In this document: in pieces, positions 7,057-14,550 of the stretch | How the letters are laid out: each line of letters starts with the position of its first letter | Numbering within the stretch: position 1 is the first letter of the stretch | Notes under the pieces: generated by a model | What the model saw: only the letters and a program-made list of their open reading frames with translations | Told to the model about the DNA's origin: nothing | Databases searched by the model: none | Virus record (IMG/VR): IMGVR_UViG_3300031857_001062 | Span: 1 to 28,119 of that record | DNA: 28,119 bases | Reading direction: 5' to 3' (one strand) | Source: a virus | Made by a program: the position numbers and the translations under genes

Positions 7057-7714
7057 AAGTGCTGTTTTACTAAATAGTGATGTAGGCCACGGAGTACCAG
7101 TCCCGCCTACTCTAACACTGTTTAGGAGTGCCAGCATGAGTATTTATCGCCGTCTCTACGAGCAACATTTCGGTCCAATCCCAAAAGATTCAGAAGGAAG
7201 AACTTATGATATCCATCACATAGATGGCAATCGTAAGAACAATGACCCATCTAATCTTGTAGCATTGACTATCCAAGAACACTACGACATTCACCACAAA
7301 CAACACGATTGGGGTGCCTGTTTTCGTATATCCCAAAGAATGAATTGTTCAGCAGAAGAACAATCAGAACTTGCTAAGAAAATCCAGAAAAAGAGAGTTG
7401 AGGAAGGAACGCACAACTGGCTTGATGGAGATAAGGCGAGTGAAAGAGAAAAGGAAAAAGTTAGGAATGGAACACACCACTTTCTTGGCGAAAGCAATCC
7501 TTCTGTAAAGAGAATGAAAGATGGCACCCATCCTTTTTGTGATAATGAAAGACAACGCCAACTATCAAAAATGATTACCAAAAAGAGATTGGATGAAGGA
7601 ACACACAATTTTCTAAATCAACCAGATATAGAATGTCCTCATTGTGGTAAGATAGGTCAAAGGGGTGCTATGTATAGATGGCATTTTGATAACTGTAAAA
7701 TGAAAGGTAAGTGA
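7049..7714 (+). CDS. HNH homing endonuclease (paralogue 1, upstream of thyX)
   Basis: 221 residues from ATG 7049, preceded by GGAAGGAAAC. The HNH core has the His pair at 56-57 (YDIHHIDGN), Asn69 and His78 (EHYDIHH). After it come four short repeats of the form GTH-x-(F/W)-(L/C), a NUMOD3-like pattern used for DNA binding, and a C-terminal CPHCG...H...C zinc finger. These are known traits of phage intronless homing endonucleases. Its N-terminal 95 residues align with the product at 9526, so the two are paralogues. It ends one base before thyX, the likely target locus. Confidence 0.88.
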   Translation: MTESAVLLNSDVGHGVPVPPTLTLFRSASMSIYRRLYEQHFGPIPKDSEGRTYDIHHIDGNRKNNDPSNLVALTIQEHYDIHHKQHDWGACFRISQRMNCSAEEQSELAKKIQKKRVEEGTHNWLDGDKASEREKEKVRNGTHHFLGESNPSVKRMKDGTHPFCDNERQRQLSKMITKKRLDEGTHNFLNQPDIECPHCGKIGQRGAMYRWHFDNCKMKGK

Positions 7715-7715
7715 A

Positions 7716-8483
7716 ATGAATACTGCTAAAATCATCGCCGTCACCAAACCTCTGGTAGAGGGCATTGATACTGCCGAGGAGTTTGTGGCTTATACTGCCC
7801 GTGTAAGCAATCCAAGCAACCAAATGAATAAAGAAACTTCATCCAAACTTCTCCGTTATTGTATCAATAACAAACATTGGTCCATCTTCGAGCAAGTTTC
7901 TATTACAATGGATATAGTAACCACCAGGGACATCGCCCATCAAATCATCAGACATAGATCCTTTAGTTTTCAGGAGTTCTCACAAAGATACTCCAATCCT
8001 ACCGAGGATATGGGTTTCGTAACAAGAGAGGCACGACTACAGGATCACAAGAACCGTCAGAATAGTATTGAGACGGATGATGAAAAGTTATTAGCAGATT
8101 GGGAACTATATCAAGAAACTGTTACAACTATTGCTAGTGGTTCTTATCGATGGGCTATTGAGAATGGTGTAGCAAAGGAACAGGCTCGTGCTATTCTACC
8201 AGAAGGTCTAACCACAACCCGTCTATATATGTCAGGGACGCTTCGTTCTTGGATTCATTACATTGACGTTCGTGCAGATGAAGGCACACAGAAAGAACAT
8301 CGTTTGATTGCTCTTGCTGCACAGGAAGAAATTCTAAAGCATTTCCCTTCATTGAAAGATTATTGGTTTCCAGAACCAATCAAAATGGAGCGTTTAGGTG
8401 AAGAATTTGAGAAAGTTCTTTATGATAATCTAGATGATTTATATGAGACGGACGAGAAGAAACCTTGGTGGAGATTTTGGTGA
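7716..8483 (+). CDS. thyX: Flavin-dependent thymidylate synthase
   Basis: 255 residues. The ThyX signature RHR-x-x-S-x-x-E-x-S-x-R is at residues 79-91 (RHRSFSFQEFSQR, with Gln in place of the usual Asn). It methylates dUMP to dTMP using methylenetetrahydrofolate, FAD and NAD(P)H, as a homotetramer in the cytoplasm. ARAILPEGLTTTRLYMSGTLRSWIHYIDVR near 155-185 carries the substrate-binding Arg residues. The length is normal for the family. An odd C-terminal tail, KKPWWRFW, is shared with the unrelated next protein. It works with nrdJ and the dCMP deaminase-like gene to supply dNTPs. Confidence 0.95.
   Translation: MNTAKIIAVTKPLVEGIDTAEEFVAYTARVSNPSNQMNKETSSKLLRYCINNKHWSIFEQVSITMDIVTTRDIAHQIIRHRSFSFQEFSQRYSNPTEDMGFVTREARLQDHKNRQNSIETDDEKLLADWELYQETVTTIASGSYRWAIENGVAKEQARAILPEGLTTTRLYMSGTLRSWIHYIDVRADEGTQKEHRLIALAAQEEILKHFPSLKDYWFPEPIKMERLGEEFEKVLYDNLDDLYETDEKKPWWRFW
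8457..8481 (+). repeat. 25-bp direct repeat, copy 1 (encodes the KKPWWRFW tail)
   Basis: 25 bases at the 3' end of thyX recur without mismatch at 8762-8786, at the 3' end of the next gene and in the same reading frame. Both copies end with a stop overlapping the next ATG. The 305-bp spacing equals one gene length, so unequal recombination between copies would delete or duplicate the gene between them. Confidence 0.95.
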
Positions 8484-8788
8484 TGAAACATAAAGAATAT
8501 ACATTTAAAGCAACAATTATCGAGACTAAAGAAGAACTTGATAATATTATGAAAAGAGACAAGTTTCGTAACTGGACCGAAGACGATTTTCTGACTGTAA
8601 GCACATTTATGGATAACACAACATTTCAACCGTGGATTGTTCTCGCTCTAAAGAAACCAGGAGTGCCATTTATGAACTGGTTGAAGTTTGCCATGCCTTT
8701 GGAATTGATCATAAAAGAAGATCCAAAAGAAAAAGATGTAATGGATGACTTTGAGATTGAAAAGAAACCTTGGTGGAGATTTTGGTAA
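8483..8788 (+). CDS. Hypothetical protein with a ThyX-like C-terminal tail
   Basis: 101 residues from ATG 8483, which overlaps the thyX stop. The body is mixed alpha/beta and charged (KEYTFKATIIETKEELDNIM) with a VPFMNWLKFAMPLEL segment. It does not resemble ThyX except for the last eight residues, KKPWWRFW, which are identical to the ThyX end. Function unknown. The shared aromatic tail could be a binding peptide for a common partner or merely a recombination scar. Confidence 0.6.
   Translation: MKHKEYTFKATIIETKEELDNIMKRDKFRNWTEDDFLTVSTFMDNTTFQPWIVLALKKPGVPFMNWLKFAMPLELIIKEDPKEKDVMDDFEIEKKPWWRFW
8762..8786 (+). repeat. 25-bp direct repeat, copy 2
   Basis: Second perfect copy of the repeat at 8457-8481, at the 3' end of the following gene in the same frame. 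Confidence 0.95.
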
Positions 8789-8994
8789 TGAGTAAAAATG
8801 ATGAAAAAATAAATCCATATGGTTATGAAGATTATAAAATTATTTTACCTGAATATGATCAGTGGAAATGTTATTTGTTTGGTAGCGATCTCAATGGTCT
8901 TGTTTGGGTACCCACGAAGGGTAATGTACCTAATTGGTTTCATCGCAAAATGCAATATATATTTTTTGGCAATAAATGGGTGAAGAATGTCTAA
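8788..8994 (+). CDS. Conserved small phage protein
   Basis: 68 residues from ATG 8788 (TAATG overlap with the previous stop). The C-terminal half (GLVWVPTKGNVPNWFHR, then MQYIFFGNKWVK) follows a pattern seen in hypothetical proteins of several large myoviruses. It is Trp- and aromatic-rich, with no membrane span. The end overlaps the next gene by eight bases. Function unknown. Confidence 0.6.
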   Translation: MSKNDEKINPYGYEDYKIILPEYDQWKCYLFGSDLNGLVWVPTKGNVPNWFHRKMQYIFFGNKWVKNV

Positions 8995-9322
8995 GATCGT
9001 ATTAGTTGAGACAATTTCTATGTTTCGTCACGTTTATGCAGTTGAACTAAATGATGATGAACCGAATGAATATGCACTTGATGATGTTATTGATTGTTTG
9101 AATGATTCAACTAAACTTGAAGAATTTGCACAAGAACATGTTAGTGAGGATATCTTCTCACATAGGGTCATATCAGAAGAAGAATATATAAGGATGTTCG
9201 ATGAGTTGAATAACTACACAGCATCATGGACTCCAGAACAAAAGAAGAAATTCATATATAAAAGAGAAAATCATAGAGCAGTGGACTTTGGTCCAGATGT
9301 AGGGAAAGAGGTAGTAGAATAG
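8987..9322 (+). CDS. Acidic hypothetical phage protein
   Basis: 111 residues. The N-terminal half is very acidic (VELNDDEPNEYALDDVIDCL), which could mimic DNA or RNA surfaces, but that is speculation from charge alone. The C-terminal part is more basic (PEQKKKFIYKRENH). No domain is recognised. It overlaps the preceding gene by eight bases, which favours co-translation. Confidence 0.5.
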   Translation: MSKIVLVETISMFRHVYAVELNDDEPNEYALDDVIDCLNDSTKLEEFAQEHVSEDIFSHRVISEEEYIRMFDELNNYTASWTPEQKKKFIYKRENHRAVDFGPDVGKEVVE

Positions 9323-9325
9323 AAA

Positions 9326-9529
9326 ATGATTGAAAATATCAAATGGGTCGTAAGATGGGAGCATTTCGAGGACAAAGAGTGGACTTTTGTTCCATATGCC
9401 AAAGAAGGAATGTCTTGTTGTATAATACAAGGATTTCCTAAAGGAAAAGTTTTTGTAAATGATTTGGAAGTAGAACCCGACACAGAAAGCCTATCGGGCT
9501 GGAAATATAAAGAGGAAGAGGAAGAATGA
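9326..9529 (+). CDS. Small hypothetical phage protein
   Basis: 67 residues, starting three bases after the previous stop and overlapping the next gene by four bases. It is Trp- and Glu-rich (WVVRWEHFEDKEWTFVPY) and ends in an acidic run (KEEEEE). No recognised domain. Confidence 0.5.
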   Translation: MIENIKWVVRWEHFEDKEWTFVPYAKEGMSCCIIQGFPKGKVFVNDLEVEPDTESLSGWKYKEEEEE

Positions 9530-10323
9530 GTAAAAACGCTCTCAAACTAAATATTGTTAATGTCCGTCACGGAACGCCAATTCCCACGGACTCTAACGCT
9601 AATTGGGAGCGCCAGCCTATGACTATTTATCGTCGTATTTACGAACAACATTTTGGACCTATTCCAAAAGGTCATCATATCCATCATAAAGATGGAAACC
9701 ATTCTAATAATCATATAGATAATTTGCAGTGTGTGACAGCACAGGAGCATTATGATATTCATTATTTTCAAGGAGACTTTGGCGCCTGTTGGGCATTAAT
9801 GACCACTGGTCATGTAACAGTTTCTCCAGAAGAAAGAGCGTTGCTTGTCAGTGAGCAACAAAAGTCTCTTGTAGAACAAGGTAAACATCCTTGGTTAAAA
9901 AGAGAAGATGGATCATCTGTTTCTGGCGATATATCTGAACAAAGAACCAAATCTGTAATTATAAAACAAAAAGAGTTAGTTGAATCCGGACAACATCATT
10001 TTCTAAAAGAAAACCGTGATGTAAATATGGATATTAAAAAATCCAAATCCTTAAAAGAAAGATATAAAGATCCAAATTTTAAAGAATACAAAAGACAAAG
10101 TTCATTAGGTAGAACTTGGAAATTAGATCCAGAGACTGCTGCAAAAGTTAGTTCTTATATTAAACCATTTACTTCAGAAACTGCGGATATATGTAAATAC
10201 ACTATCTGGATAAATGATGGTATCAAGAATAAAAGAATAAAGAAAGATCAAGAAATACCCGAAGGATATACTAAGGGAAGATTGTTTACGCCGTGGAATA
10301 AAGGAAAGAGAATAAATGACTGA
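9526..10323 (+). CDS. HNH homing endonuclease (paralogue 2, upstream of nrdJ)
   Basis: 265 residues, ATGA overlap with the gene before. The HNH core shows the His pair at 53-54 (HIHHKDGNHSNN), Asn66 and His75 (EHYDIHY). It is preceded by the block MTIYRRIYEQHFGPIPKG, nearly identical to the 7049 paralogue. Two KHPWLK/QHHFLK repeats follow. The C-terminal WINDGIKNKRIKK...IPEGYTKGR motif is a common DNA-binding end of phage homing nucleases. The two paralogues differ mainly after the HNH core, consistent with different target sites. It overlaps nrdJ by eight bases. Confidence 0.88.
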   Translation: MSKNALKLNIVNVRHGTPIPTDSNANWERQPMTIYRRIYEQHFGPIPKGHHIHHKDGNHSNNHIDNLQCVTAQEHYDIHYFQGDFGACWALMTTGHVTVSPEERALLVSEQQKSLVEQGKHPWLKREDGSSVSGDISEQRTKSVIIKQKELVESGQHHFLKENRDVNMDIKKSKSLKERYKDPNFKEYKRQSSLGRTWKLDPETAAKVSSYIKPFTSETADICKYTIWINDGIKNKRIKKDQEIPEGYTKGRLFTPWNKGKRIND

Positions 10324-12202
10324 GATGAATGTTTACCAATCCTACATACACAAAAGTCGCTATGCCCGTTATGTGCCAGAACTCAAGAGAAGAGAACATT
10401 GGCACGAAACTGTTCAGCGTTATGTTGATTATATTTTTGATAAGGTTAAAGTTGATGATGAAAAGTTAAAGAAAGAAGTCTTCAATGCTATTCATAATCT
10501 AGAAGTTATGCCTTCTATGAGGGCATTGATGACTGCTGGTAAGGCTCTTGATCGTGATAATGTTGCTGGTTATAACTGTTCATATCTACCCATTGACGAT
10601 CCTAAAGCATTTGACGAAGCAATGTGCATTCTTATGAATGGCACAGGTGTTGGTTTCTCTGTTGAACGTCAGTATGTAAACAAACTACCAGAAATTCCTG
10701 ATCAACTTTTTGATTGTGACACTGTAATTACAGTTCGTGACAGTAAGGAAGGTTGGTCTAAGGCATTAAGAATGCTTATCTCTCTACTTTATGCAGGAGA
10801 AATTCCTAAGTGGGATTTAAATCAGCTTCGTCCTGCTGGTGCTCCACTAAAGACATTTGGTGGGCGTTCTTCTGGTCCAGAACCATTGAACGATCTATTC
10901 AAGTTTGTTATTAAGATTTTCAAGAATGCACATGGGCGCAAACTTACATCTCTAGAATGTCATGACATTATGTGTAAGATTGGTGAAGTAGTTGTAGTTG
11001 GCGGCGTTCGTCGTTCAGCAATGATTTCTCTATCCAATCTATCTGATGATCGTATGCGTCATGCTAAATCAGGAGCTTGGTGGGAAGCAAATGTTCAAAG
11101 AGCTTTATCAAACAATTCGGCAGTCTATACAGAAAAGCCAGATGTTGGACAGTTCATGTCAGAATGGCTTTCGCTCTATGAATCCAAGTCAGGAGAACGA
11201 GGAATCTTTAGTCGAGATGCATCTCAACGAGTGGCTAAGAAAAACGGAAGAAGAGATCCTACTCATGAATTTGGAACCAATCCATGTTCGGAGATAATTC
11301 TTCGCCCGTATCAATTTTGTAATTTAACGGAAGTTGTTATACGAAGCACTGATACTGAAAAGGATCTTGCAAGAAAGGTTAGAATTGCAACAATTCTTGG
11401 AACCTTTCAATCTACTCTTACACATTTCCCTTACCTAAGAAAGATTTGGCAGAAGAATACTGAGGAAGAAAGATTGCTTGGTGTATCATTAACTGGTATC
11501 TATGACAATCCATTAATGAATGATTATAATGATTCTGAACTACCAGCAAGATTAGAGAAACTTCGCCAGGTTTCTATTGATACAAATAAAGAATGGAGTG
11601 AAAAACTTGGAATTAATCAGTCAGTGGCCATTACCTGCGTCAAACCAAGCGGAACAGTTTCTCAACTGGTTCTTAGTCCTTCCGGTATTCATCCAGGTCA
11701 TGACCGTTATTATTACCGTCGTGTACGCTCTGATAACAAAGATCCACTTACGAAGCATCTTATTGACGCAGGTGTTCCTCATGAGCCTGACGTTACTAAG
11801 CCTCATTCTACTACGGTATTTACATTTCCAATGAAGTTACCAGAAACTTCAATCACAAGAGAAAATGTGTCAGCTATTGATCATCTAGAACTTTGGTTGA
11901 AGTATCAGCGTCATTGGTGCGAGCATAAACCTTCTGTCACTATTAATGTGAATGAAGAAGAATGGCCACGAGTAGGTGCTTGGGTCTATGATCATTTTGA
12001 TGAAGTCTCAGGTATTTCATTCTTGCCATATGATGGTGGTTCATATCGTCAGGCACCTTACGAAACTATCACTAAAGAAGAGTATGAAAAGACAATCATA
12101 AATATTCCAACTACTGTTGATTGGGATAATTTGATTGAAATGGATGACAACGTAGAAGGTGTTCAGACATTGGCGTGCAGTTCAGGAAATTGTGAGATAT
12201 GA
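10316..12202 (+). CDS. nrdJ: Adenosylcobalamin-dependent (class II) ribonucleotide reductase, monomeric type
   Basis: 628 residues, versus about 740 in the Lactobacillus RTPR. Cys88 (GYNCSY) and Cys335 (FCNLTEV) fit the redox pair. Cys324 and Glu326 (NPCSEI) fit the thiyl-radical and general-base residues, and the 11-residue spacing from Cys324 to Cys335 equals that of the Lactobacillus enzyme. The C-terminal pair Cys621/Cys626 (CSSGNC) keeps the family's C-x4-C re-reduction tail. It turns ribonucleoside triphosphates into dNTPs and needs vitamin B12 but no oxygen or small subunit. The glutaredoxin at 17119 could supply electrons. Confidence 0.92.
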   Translation: MTEMNVYQSYIHKSRYARYVPELKRREHWHETVQRYVDYIFDKVKVDDEKLKKEVFNAIHNLEVMPSMRALMTAGKALDRDNVAGYNCSYLPIDDPKAFDEAMCILMNGTGVGFSVERQYVNKLPEIPDQLFDCDTVITVRDSKEGWSKALRMLISLLYAGEIPKWDLNQLRPAGAPLKTFGGRSSGPEPLNDLFKFVIKIFKNAHGRKLTSLECHDIMCKIGEVVVVGGVRRSAMISLSNLSDDRMRHAKSGAWWEANVQRALSNNSAVYTEKPDVGQFMSEWLSLYESKSGERGIFSRDASQRVAKKNGRRDPTHEFGTNPCSEIILRPYQFCNLTEVVIRSTDTEKDLARKVRIATILGTFQSTLTHFPYLRKIWQKNTEEERLLGVSLTGIYDNPLMNDYNDSELPARLEKLRQVSIDTNKEWSEKLGINQSVAITCVKPSGTVSQLVLSPSGIHPGHDRYYYRRVRSDNKDPLTKHLIDAGVPHEPDVTKPHSTTVFTFPMKLPETSITRENVSAIDHLELWLKYQRHWCEHKPSVTINVNEEEWPRVGAWVYDHFDEVSGISFLPYDGGSYRQAPYETITKEEYEKTIINIPTTVDWDNLIEMDDNVEGVQTLACSSGNCEI

Positions 12203-12567
12203 GCGAAGAATGGAAAGAAGGATACAAACAAGGTATCCGTGATGGTATTGAAATAGGAAAGAATAGGAGGGACTTTTCGGTCCCTCCACAATGGCCAAGA
12301 TCAACCGATTATGGCGAACAGAAATGTAAAGTCTGTGGAATGTCTTTTACAGATGGTCTTGGTAGAATAAAACTTATGGGTTATGTTTGTCCGCATAACA
12401 ATTGTCCTGGTAAGATTACATGTAATACAGGACAACCATATAACTCTTTATGGTCTTCTACTATGGCTGCATCAGTAATAAAAGATCCTGGTCCTAGTGA
12501 TGGTATGTCTTATGAGGAGATCTATGGTTCAGTGGTTTATCAACAAAATAATAAGAAGGAAGAATAA
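12199..12567 (+). CDS. Zinc-ribbon phage protein
   Basis: 122 residues, ATGA overlap with nrdJ. The N-terminus is helical and charged (EWKEGYKQGIRDGIEIGK). The centre has CKVCGMSF and CPHNNCPG, a Cys4-type zinc ribbon. The C-terminus is polar and low-complexity. Its partner is unknown. Its position directly after nrdJ suggests co-expression only. Confidence 0.6.
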   Translation: MSEEWKEGYKQGIRDGIEIGKNRRDFSVPPQWPRSTDYGEQKCKVCGMSFTDGLGRIKLMGYVCPHNNCPGKITCNTGQPYNSLWSSTMAASVIKDPGPSDGMSYEEIYGSVVYQQNNKKEE

Positions 12568-12789
12568 ATGGCAAGTTGGTCAGCAGGTACACAAATATTC
12601 GAAGAGATTGCTACAGTAATTAGAGCAAATGTTCCAGATTATGAAGCACGTTGTGACATTTATAGAGAATTGATTCCAATTTTTGAAGATAATGGCGCAG
12701 AACTTTTTGACATTTATGAATCTGTTGATGAAGCGTTTGATGAAGTTTGGACTGAAATGTATCCTCAAGATGACGGTGATGGGTGGTAA
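12568..12789 (+). CDS. Acidic small phage protein
   Basis: 73 residues, starting directly after the previous stop with AAGGAAG upstream. It is strongly acidic (IYESVDEAFDEVWTEMYPQDD) and probably helical. No recognised domain. It overlaps the next gene by seven bases. Confidence 0.55.
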   Translation: MASWSAGTQIFEEIATVIRANVPDYEARCDIYRELIPIFEDNGAELFDIYESVDEAFDEVWTEMYPQDDGDGW

Positions 12790-13013
12790 CTCGTATAGAT
12801 CCACCCATACCTGTTCTTACACCAAAAGGTAAAGCACTAGCGCATTTTCTTATTGATTATGGTTTTGAACACGATCTTTACTGGGTTTGTTTTCAAGATG
12901 AAACTGGTGAATGTTGGACTTGGAGTAATAAGGATATAAGGGCGCAGAATAATATTACTGCTGGCAGAATAAATATCCCGAAGGAGATTCGGGATGTGGA
13001 TATACAAAGGTGA
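12783..13013 (+). CDS. Conserved small phage protein (GTG start)
   Basis: 76 residues from GTG 12783; there is no ATG near the N-terminus. The sequence PVLTPKGKALAHFLIDYGFE, then WVCFQDETGECWTWSN and NITAGR, matches a widespread hypothetical family in large myoviruses and rhizobial phages. The aromatic WVCFQDETGECWTW core is diagnostic of that family. Function unknown. Its last codons overlap the next gene and carry that gene's AAGGAG site. Confidence 0.65.
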   Translation: MVTRIDPPIPVLTPKGKALAHFLIDYGFEHDLYWVCFQDETGECWTWSNKDIRAQNNITAGRINIPKEIRDVDIQR

Positions 13014-13398
13014 AGAACTAAAAGAGATTGGTGATTATATTGGATTTGTTTATTTAATCACCAATCTAAAAACCAATAAAAGATATATTGGTAAAAAGAA
13101 TTTCTATTTTTCTAAAACCAGACAGGTAAAAGGAAAAAAGAAAAGATCTAAAGTCGAATCCGACTGGAAAGATTATTATGGTTCCAACGAAGAACTTAAA
13201 GAACATGTTAATCTGTTGGAACCAAACCTATTTCACAGAGAAATATTAAGACTTTGCACCTCTAAAGGTGAAATGTCCTATTTCGAAGCAAAGTATCAGT
13301 TTCAATATGAAGTATTGGAATCTGATGGGTGGTATAATAGTTGGATATCATGTAAGATTCATAAAAAGCATTTGACTTTTTTGAAAAAAGGAGTATAA
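12994..13398 (+). CDS. GIY-YIG-like (Seg-type) endonuclease
   Basis: 134 residues from ATG 12994, with AAGGAG at 12981-12986. The N-terminal core GFVYLITNLKTNKRYIGKKNF (residues 17-37) is the 'GIY ... YIG' element in its F-V-Y/Y-I-G variant, followed by a basic patch and SDWKDYYGSNEEL, as in many phage Seg-like nucleases and restriction-like GIY-YIG proteins. Family members nick or cut DNA with a divalent metal. The protein is short, with no obvious DNA-binding extension. It is probably a mobile homing-type gene. Confidence 0.7.
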   Translation: MWIYKGEELKEIGDYIGFVYLITNLKTNKRYIGKKNFYFSKTRQVKGKKKRSKVESDWKDYYGSNEELKEHVNLLEPNLFHREILRLCTSKGEMSYFEAKYQFQYEVLESDGWYNSWISCKIHKKHLTFLKKGV

Positions 13399-13399
13399 T

Positions 13400-13522
13400 A
13401 TGAAAAGTGGTAAAAGACTGAGAAAATTGTTAATCAATCTTCAAAACAAACTTGGTAAAGTTGAAGGCAAGAACCTCTGGCGTCAGATGAAGAAGGAGAA
13501 TATGAATGGCGTGGCCCCATAA
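13400..13522 (+). CDS. 40-residue basic microprotein
   Basis: ATG 13400 follows AAAAAAGGAG at a good distance. The product is basic (MKSGKRLRKLLINLQNKLGK). It overlaps the next microgene by 17 bases in another frame and carries that gene's AAGGAG site at 13493-13498. No homologue is known to me. Confidence 0.5.
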   Translation: MKSGKRLRKLLINLQNKLGKVEGKNLWRQMKKENMNGVAP

Positions 13523-13604
13523 GAATAGACCCCGTAAGGGTCGTCGTAAGGTTGGAAGTCAGAAGCGTAAAGCACGTCGATTGAAGGGACGTAAGAGGAA
13601 GTAA
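13506..13604 (+). CDS. Extremely basic 32-residue peptide
   Basis: ATG 13506 is preceded by AAGGAG (13493-13498) at seven bases, and the frame ends at TAA 13602-13604. Seventeen of 32 residues are Lys or Arg and none is Asp or Glu, in runs such as RKGRRK and KRKARRLKGRKRK. This composition is protamine-like and suggests binding to DNA or RNA. It is nested between two other microgenes: 17 bases overlap upstream and one base is shared downstream. It is too short for standard gene callers. Function is inferred from charge only. Confidence 0.6.
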   Translation: MAWPHKNRPRKGRRKVGSQKRKARRLKGRKRK

Positions 13605-13732
13605 TGGAACAATATCATATTATTGAATTACTAGAGAATATTATTATTCTGAATAAAAAGATGATTAATCTTCTTGAAATTAAGCAGACTTCCAAGGAAA
13701 AGCACTCTGGTATTGGATATAACGGTCTTTAA
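13604..13732 (+). CDS. 42-residue hypothetical protein
   Basis: Starts on the A of the previous stop (TAATG) with GAGGAAG upstream and ends at TAA 13730-13732. The N-terminal two thirds form one amphipathic helix or short coiled coil (IIELLENIIILNKKMINLLE). Function unknown. Confidence 0.5.
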   Translation: MEQYHIIELLENIIILNKKMINLLEIKQTSKEKHSGIGYNGL

Positions 13733-13750
13733 TAGAAAGGTGAAACAGAT

Positions 13751-13987
13751 ATGAAGAAGATTTTAATTATTGCTGCAGTATTGTTTAGTGGTACGGCTTT
13801 AGCCGATCCTTATGGAACTTATTACAATCCAGTTCAAGATCCACCATTTCAGGGCGATTGGTCAGTTCCTGTACATCGTGGGATGTATTGTGTAAAGGGA
13901 ACATGGCATCTTGGATGGCTACGCCCATGGGAAAACTCACCTGTTATTAAAGAGTCCTGTGGAACAGCAGTATATCAAATTAGGTAG
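13751..13987 (+). CDS. Secreted small protein with signal peptide
   Basis: 78 residues from ATG 13751, with AAAGGTG upstream. Residues 1-18 (MKKILIIAAVLFSGTALA) form a classical Sec signal peptide with an ALA cleavage site. The mature part is about 60 residues, aromatic-rich, with two Cys that could form a disulfide. Three more exported proteins follow nearby, so it may act in the periplasm on the envelope. No family recognised. Confidence 0.6.
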   Translation: MKKILIIAAVLFSGTALADPYGTYYNPVQDPPFQGDWSVPVHRGMYCVKGTWHLGWLRPWENSPVIKESCGTAVYQIR

Positions 13988-13993
13988 GACAAA

Positions 13994-14452
13994 ATGAAAA
14001 AGCTGAATCTGAAAGAAGTAAGAGAATTTATTGCCAACACATCATTAGCAACTAAAATTTACATCGGTTCAGATTCAGCACGTCATCGTAAACGTGATGT
14101 CTGGTTTGCCGAATACTGTACTGTTGTAGTTGTTCATTATGATGGAAAACATGGTTGTAAGATTTTTGGTGAATTAGAAACTGAAAGAGACTATGATCAG
14201 AAAAAAGACAAACCACGTATGCGTCTCATGAATGAAGTAATGAGAACAGCACAAATGTTTCTTGATTTAGAAGAAGCAATTGGTGATAGAAAAGTTGAAA
14301 TTCATCTAGACATTAACCCAAACGAAAAACATGGCTCACATTGTGTTATTAGTGAAGCTGTTGGATATATAAAGGGAATGTGTAATGTAATTCCTTTTGT
14401 AAAACCAAAAGCATTTGCTGCTTCTATTGCTGCAGATAGACTGCTAGCATAA
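13994..14452 (+). CDS. RNase H-fold protein of the YkuK / DUF458 type
   Basis: 152 residues. The first strand carries YIGSDSARHRKR (residues 23-34), then a strand with acidic residues (IFGELETERDYDQ), then VEIHLDINPNEKHGSH, and near the end AASIAADRLLA. The order of acidic residues (SDS, E, HLDIN, ADR) matches the Bacillus YkuK RNase H-like family, suggesting a metal-dependent nuclease. The substrate is unknown. The stop lies just before the tRNA, so it may be co-transcribed with it. Confidence 0.7.
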   Translation: MKKLNLKEVREFIANTSLATKIYIGSDSARHRKRDVWFAEYCTVVVVHYDGKHGCKIFGELETERDYDQKKDKPRMRLMNEVMRTAQMFLDLEEAIGDRKVEIHLDINPNEKHGSHCVISEAVGYIKGMCNVIPFVKPKAFAASIAADRLLA

Positions 14453-14455
14453 TAC

Positions 14456-14531
14456 ACTCCAGTCGCCAAGCGGTTAAGGCCATCCGCTCATAACGGATCT
14501 ATCGGGGGTTCAAATCCCTCCTGGAGTACCA
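14456..14531 (+). tRNA. tRNA with anticodon CAU (elongator Met or Ile2)
   Basis: 76 bases. Perfect 7-bp acceptor stem ACTCCAG/CTGGAGT, discriminator A and encoded CCA. D arm GCC...GGC, anticodon loop CTCATAA on an ATCCG/CGGAT stem, T arm with TTCAAAT loop. The A1-U72 pair argues against an initiator tRNA. Met and lysidine-type Ile2 cannot be separated by eye. Confidence 0.95.
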
Positions 14532-14550
14532 TTTTCTGAAAGGATATATC

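Noticed and set aside
5843-8483. Split or trans-spliced thyX
   Set aside because: The intact gene at 7716 has its own full N-terminus, so the fragment at 5843 is redundant and not a missing exon.
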